A stretch of DNA of 7,496 nucleotides from Acidobacteriota bacterium. GTDB taxonomy: Bacteria; Acidobacteriota; Thermoanaerobaculia; UBA5066. The notes beneath the pieces are model-generated. The model ran no database searches and was not told the DNA's origin. It was given only the letters and a program-made list of their open reading frames with translations. This document shows positions 5,628 through 7,496 of this stretch, piece by piece. A program made the position numbers and the translations under genes. Numbering within the stretch: the first letter of the stretch is position 1; every line of letters begins with the position of its first letter. The stretch is from assembly GCA_016789625.1 (NCBI GenBank), contig JAEUQS010000715.1, forward strand, positions 1-7,496. Reading direction: 5' to 3'.

Positions 5628-6755
5628 TCATGCCCGCGCCGTGAGCGCGCCCACGAAGAAGAACGGATACGTCTCGGCGACGCGATCGACGTCCGGCGTC
5701 ACCTGGACGTTTCCGAGCCCCGCGTGCTCGAACGACGCGCGCCAGGCCGCGGGCGTGAGGAAGCCGTGATTCGGACGGCGGGTCCCGTGCAGCCCGACGT
5801 TCGTGAAGCTCTCGAGGAAGTTGAAGATGAACTCCACGTAGATGGGCGTGTCGACGTGCGTGGGTCTCAGGCACTCGGAGACCGCGACGAGGCCCCCGGG
5901 CTTCACGGCGGCGCGGGCCTCGCGGAGCACGAAGTCCAGGTCGGGCGCGACGTGGAAGCAGTTCACGGAGTACACGGCGTCGAACGACCCGGGCACGATT
6001 CCCTGCGGCTCCCACGGCCTCGTCATGTCGAGCTTCAGAGCGCAGACCTCGGCGCCACGGGCGGCGGCCCGGGCCGCGCGCTCGCCGCGGCGGAGGAACG
6101 TGGGCACGACCTCGGTGAAGACGTAGCGCGCCACGCGGCCCTCGAGGCTCCGGAGCGCGAGCTCGGCCGCGCTGCCGCACCCGCCGCCGACCTCCAGGAT
6201 CGACCCGCCCGGAGGCAGCTCGCGAGAGAGCGCCAGCGCTCCGAGCTCGTTGTTCACGCTGTAGAGCAGGTTGTCGTTCGAGAAGTAGCGGAACCAGAGA
6301 GGGAGCCGGATCGGCGAGAACAGGATCTCCTCCCCGGACTTCTCCCCGCGGAAGAACGCCGGTCCCTCGGCCACGAGAAGGGACACGATCTCCCCGCCGA
6401 CGGAGGCCTCGGGAACCTCGGCGAGCGCCTGCGCGCAGGCCTCGGGAGAGGCCGGCGCCGCCCCCGTGCGGTGGTAGCGGTCGCCGTGACGGGCGAGGTA
6501 GCCGCGCGTCTCGAGCTTGCGCACGTGGTACCCGAGCGCGTGCTCGGCGCGAGCCACGACGCCCAGCTCGCGAGGGTCGAACGAAGGCCCGGAGAACGCT
6601 CCGAGGGCGTCGAGGTTCGCGAAGCAGGCCGCGTCCACGAGGCTCTCGAAAAGCTCGGTCGCGAAGAGGAAGCGGTGCGTGAACAGCTTCTCGACCGAGT
6701 CGTCGGCAATGGCCGCGGTCACGCGGGCGTGGTCTTCCTGAGTCCGTGACGTCAC
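5628..6755 (-). CDS. Class I SAM-dependent methyltransferase with winged-helix-like N-terminal domain
   Basis: The 375-residue protein should transfer a methyl group from S-adenosylmethionine; its substrate is unknown. Residues about 21-98 (LFESLVDAACFANL, then GYHVRKLETRGYLARHGDRYH) look like the helical/winged-helix dimerisation region of small-molecule O-methyltransferases. The Rossmann core follows: motif I ILEVGGGCGS (186-195), acidic E215 after the second strand (FTEVVPTF), LDMTRPW (242-248), the post-II strand FDAVYSVNCFHV (258-269) and motif III VKPGGLVAVSE (285-294). The C-terminal YVEFIFNFLESF and PFFFVGAL are hydrophobic and may line the substrate pocket. The GTG start at 6753-6755 has no Shine-Dalgarno sequence, but TATCAT ends 6 bases upstream, so a leaderless mRNA is plausible. 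A later GTG at codon 12 is the alternative start. It is probably the first gene of an operon with the glycosylase and sensor. A DNA or protein methylase is less likely from its motifs but not excluded. Confidence 0.88.
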   Translation of the reverse strand: MTSRTQEDHARVTAAIADDSVEKLFTHRFLFATELFESLVDAACFANLDALGAFSGPSFDPRELGVVARAEHALGYHVRKLETRGYLARHGDRYHRTGAAPASPEACAQALAEVPEASVGGEIVSLLVAEGPAFFRGEKSGEEILFSPIRLPLWFRYFSNDNLLYSVNNELGALALSRELPPGGSILEVGGGCGSAAELALRSLEGRVARYVFTEVVPTFLRRGERAARAAARGAEVCALKLDMTRPWEPQGIVPGSFDAVYSVNCFHVAPDLDFVLREARAAVKPGGLVAVSECLRPTHVDTPIYVEFIFNFLESFTNVGLHGTRRPNHGFLTPAAWRASFEHAGLGNVQVTPDVDRVAETYPFFFVGALTARA

Positions 6756-6757
6756 GG
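6744..6757. promoter_or_regulatory. Perfect 14-base palindrome at the methyltransferase start (operator candidate)
   Basis: CCGTGACGTCACGG reads identically on both strands. It covers the methyltransferase GTG start (6753-6755) and, if the -10 at 6762-6767 is right, the transcription start point. A dimeric repressor bound here would block the methyltransferase operon. It lies about 24 bases from the plus-strand -10 element and could affect that promoter as well. Codons 1-4 of the gene lie within or next to it, so some chance constraint exists. Confidence 0.4.
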
Positions 6758-6761
6758 CCGG

Positions 6762-6767
6762 ATGATA
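6762..6767 (-). promoter_or_regulatory. Candidate -10 element of the methyltransferase operon (leaderless)
   Basis: On the minus strand TATCAT (5 of 6 to TATAAT) ends exactly 6 bases before the GTG at 6755, which puts the expected transcription start on or beside the start codon. No Shine-Dalgarno sequence is present. No good -35 hexamer is seen at 16-18 bases; that stretch overlaps the opposing gene's start. Confidence 0.38.
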
Positions 6768-6780
6768 GCGAGCGGGCTCC

Positions 6781-6786
6781 TACAAT
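6781..6786 (+). promoter_or_regulatory. Candidate -10 element of the histidine-phosphatase gene (leaderless)
   Basis: TACAAT (5 of 6 to TATAAT) ends exactly 6 bases before the ATG at 6793, mirroring the arrangement of the opposing gene. The expected transcription start is the A of ATG, and there is no Shine-Dalgarno sequence. The -35 region would fall about 6758-6763 (CCGGAT), which is not consensus-like. Confidence 0.45.
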
Positions 6787-6792
6787 CGGGAA

Positions 6793-7443
6793 ATGCAGAT
6801 CGTCGTGATTCGTCACGGTGAGAGCGAAGGCAACGTGGCCGCGACCCTCCAGGGCTGCCGCCTCGATCTCCCGCTCTCCCCCAGAGGCCTCCGCCAGGCC
6901 GAAATGCTCGCCGTCCGGCTCGCCGGTGAGAACGTGGACCAGGTGTTCTCGAGCCCCATGGTGAGGGCCCGCGCCACGGCCGAGGTCGTCGCGGCTCCTC
7001 ACGGAGTCCCTCTCGTGCTGGATCCGTCGATGGTGGAGTTCGACTGGGGCGAGTGGACGGGGCGCCCCCTCGACGAGGAGATGGAAGGCCGCGTGGCCGA
7101 GCTCCGCGCGCGCTGGCGCACCGGCGACACGCGGGTGACGGCTCCGGGCGGGGAGTCGCCCGAGCAGGCCGCCGAGCGCGCCCGCGGCGCGCTCGCCCGC
7201 ATCCGCGCCTCGGGAGCCCGGGCGCCGGTCGTGGTCGCGCACGGCCGGTTCAACCGCGTCCTCATGAGCGTCCTCCTGGGGCGCCCGCTCTCGCGCATGG
7301 ACGACATCAAGCAGCGCAACGGCTCGCTGTCTCTCTTCACCTGGGACGGCATCGCGCCCGCGACGCCCGTGCTGCTGGACGACATCGACCACCTCCCCGA
7401 AGAGCTGCGCGTCCTCGTGGGCGGTTCGGACAGCGTCAAGTAA
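6793..7443 (+). CDS. Histidine phosphatase superfamily protein (phosphoglycerate-mutase-like)
   Basis: This 216-residue cytoplasmic phosphatase or mutase works through a phosphohistidine intermediate. The signature R7-H8-G9-E10 (VVIRHGESEGN) supplies the nucleophile H8. R58 in SSPMVRARATAE binds phosphate, E82 in VEFDWGEWTG is the likely proton donor, and H150 in VVVAHGRFNRVLM is the second catalytic histidine. The closing NGSLSLFTWDG strand is typical of the superfamily. The length fits the short cofactor-dependent-like branch (CobC, PhoE, broad phosphatases) rather than the roughly 250-residue glycolytic GpmA, so no symbol is given. The substrate cannot be told, and there are no cobalamin or glycolysis genes nearby to help. 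The ATG at 6793 is supported by the catalytic motif beginning at residue 4 and by the -10-like TACAAT 6 bases before it. The gene is divergent from the methyltransferase operon and shares its control region. Confidence 0.93.
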   Translation: MQIVVIRHGESEGNVAATLQGCRLDLPLSPRGLRQAEMLAVRLAGENVDQVFSSPMVRARATAEVVAAPHGVPLVLDPSMVEFDWGEWTGRPLDEEMEGRVAELRARWRTGDTRVTAPGGESPEQAAERARGALARIRASGARAPVVVAHGRFNRVLMSVLLGRPLSRMDDIKQRNGSLSLFTWDGIAPATPVLLDDIDHLPEELRVLVGGSDSVK

Positions 7444-7496
7444 CTCGCTGTCTCGCGGGGCCTTCCGACACGGCCGGGCCGGGGCTCCCGGGGGGC

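Noticed and set aside
5617..7392. A 591-residue minus-strand frame across the methyltransferase and phosphatase genes
   Set aside because: It runs antisense through the phosphatase catalytic gene and out of frame through the methyltransferase, with no recognisable domain.
7479..7491. CCGGG-loop-CCCGG hairpin after the phosphatase stop as a terminator
   Set aside because: The stem is 5 bases in a G/C-only stretch and the window ends before any T-tract can be seen.
1..7496. CRISPR, transposon, toxin-antitoxin or phage content
   Set aside because: I found no repeat arrays, transposase motifs, terminal inverted repeats, small paired genes or abrupt composition change on either strand.

Overview
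The window is a compact, GC-rich (about 70% by eye) bacterial chromosome segment. It holds seven protein genes and no gap longer than 88 bases. Six genes lie on the minus strand and one (6793-7443) is divergent on the plus strand. I saw no RNA genes, transposases, CRISPR arrays, att sites or phage genes. Gene density, codon use and a V4R-like/GAF sensory protein would fit a high-GC lineage such as Acidobacteriota or Myxococcota. That placement is a guess from style, not from a marker gene.

Reading the minus strand in its transcription direction (right to left), a likely operon starts at 6755. It holds a class I SAM-dependent methyltransferase with a winged-helix-like N-terminus (5628-6755), then 13 bases later an Fpg/Nei-family DNA glycosylase (4679-5614). 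A 4-base GTGA overlap then leads to a membrane-anchored V4R-like plus GAF sensory protein that ends without a recognisable output domain (3063-4682). After an 88-base gap with a plausible promoter and a strong Shine-Dalgarno sequence comes ilvE, a branched-chain aminotransferase (2009-2974). It is followed 31 bases later by an exported M20 (PepV-like) metallodipeptidase (457-1977), and then by a response-regulator receiver protein cut by the left edge (1-414). The dipeptidase and aminotransferase could both serve peptide and amino-acid use. The response regulator looks like a separate unit.

The plus-strand gene encodes a histidine phosphatase (phosphoglycerate-mutase-like). It shares a 37-base divergent intergenic region with the methyltransferase gene. 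There, two back-to-back -10-like hexamers each end exactly 6 bases before a start codon, and neither start has a Shine-Dalgarno sequence. This suggests a pair of leaderless mRNAs. A perfect 14-base palindrome covers the methyltransferase start codon.

The least ordinary parts are this divergent promoter, the coupling of a DNA glycosylase to an output-less sensor, and the glycosylase's altered zinc finger. Nothing here proves a new defence or mobile system. Most of the window is ordinary housekeeping and sensory content.
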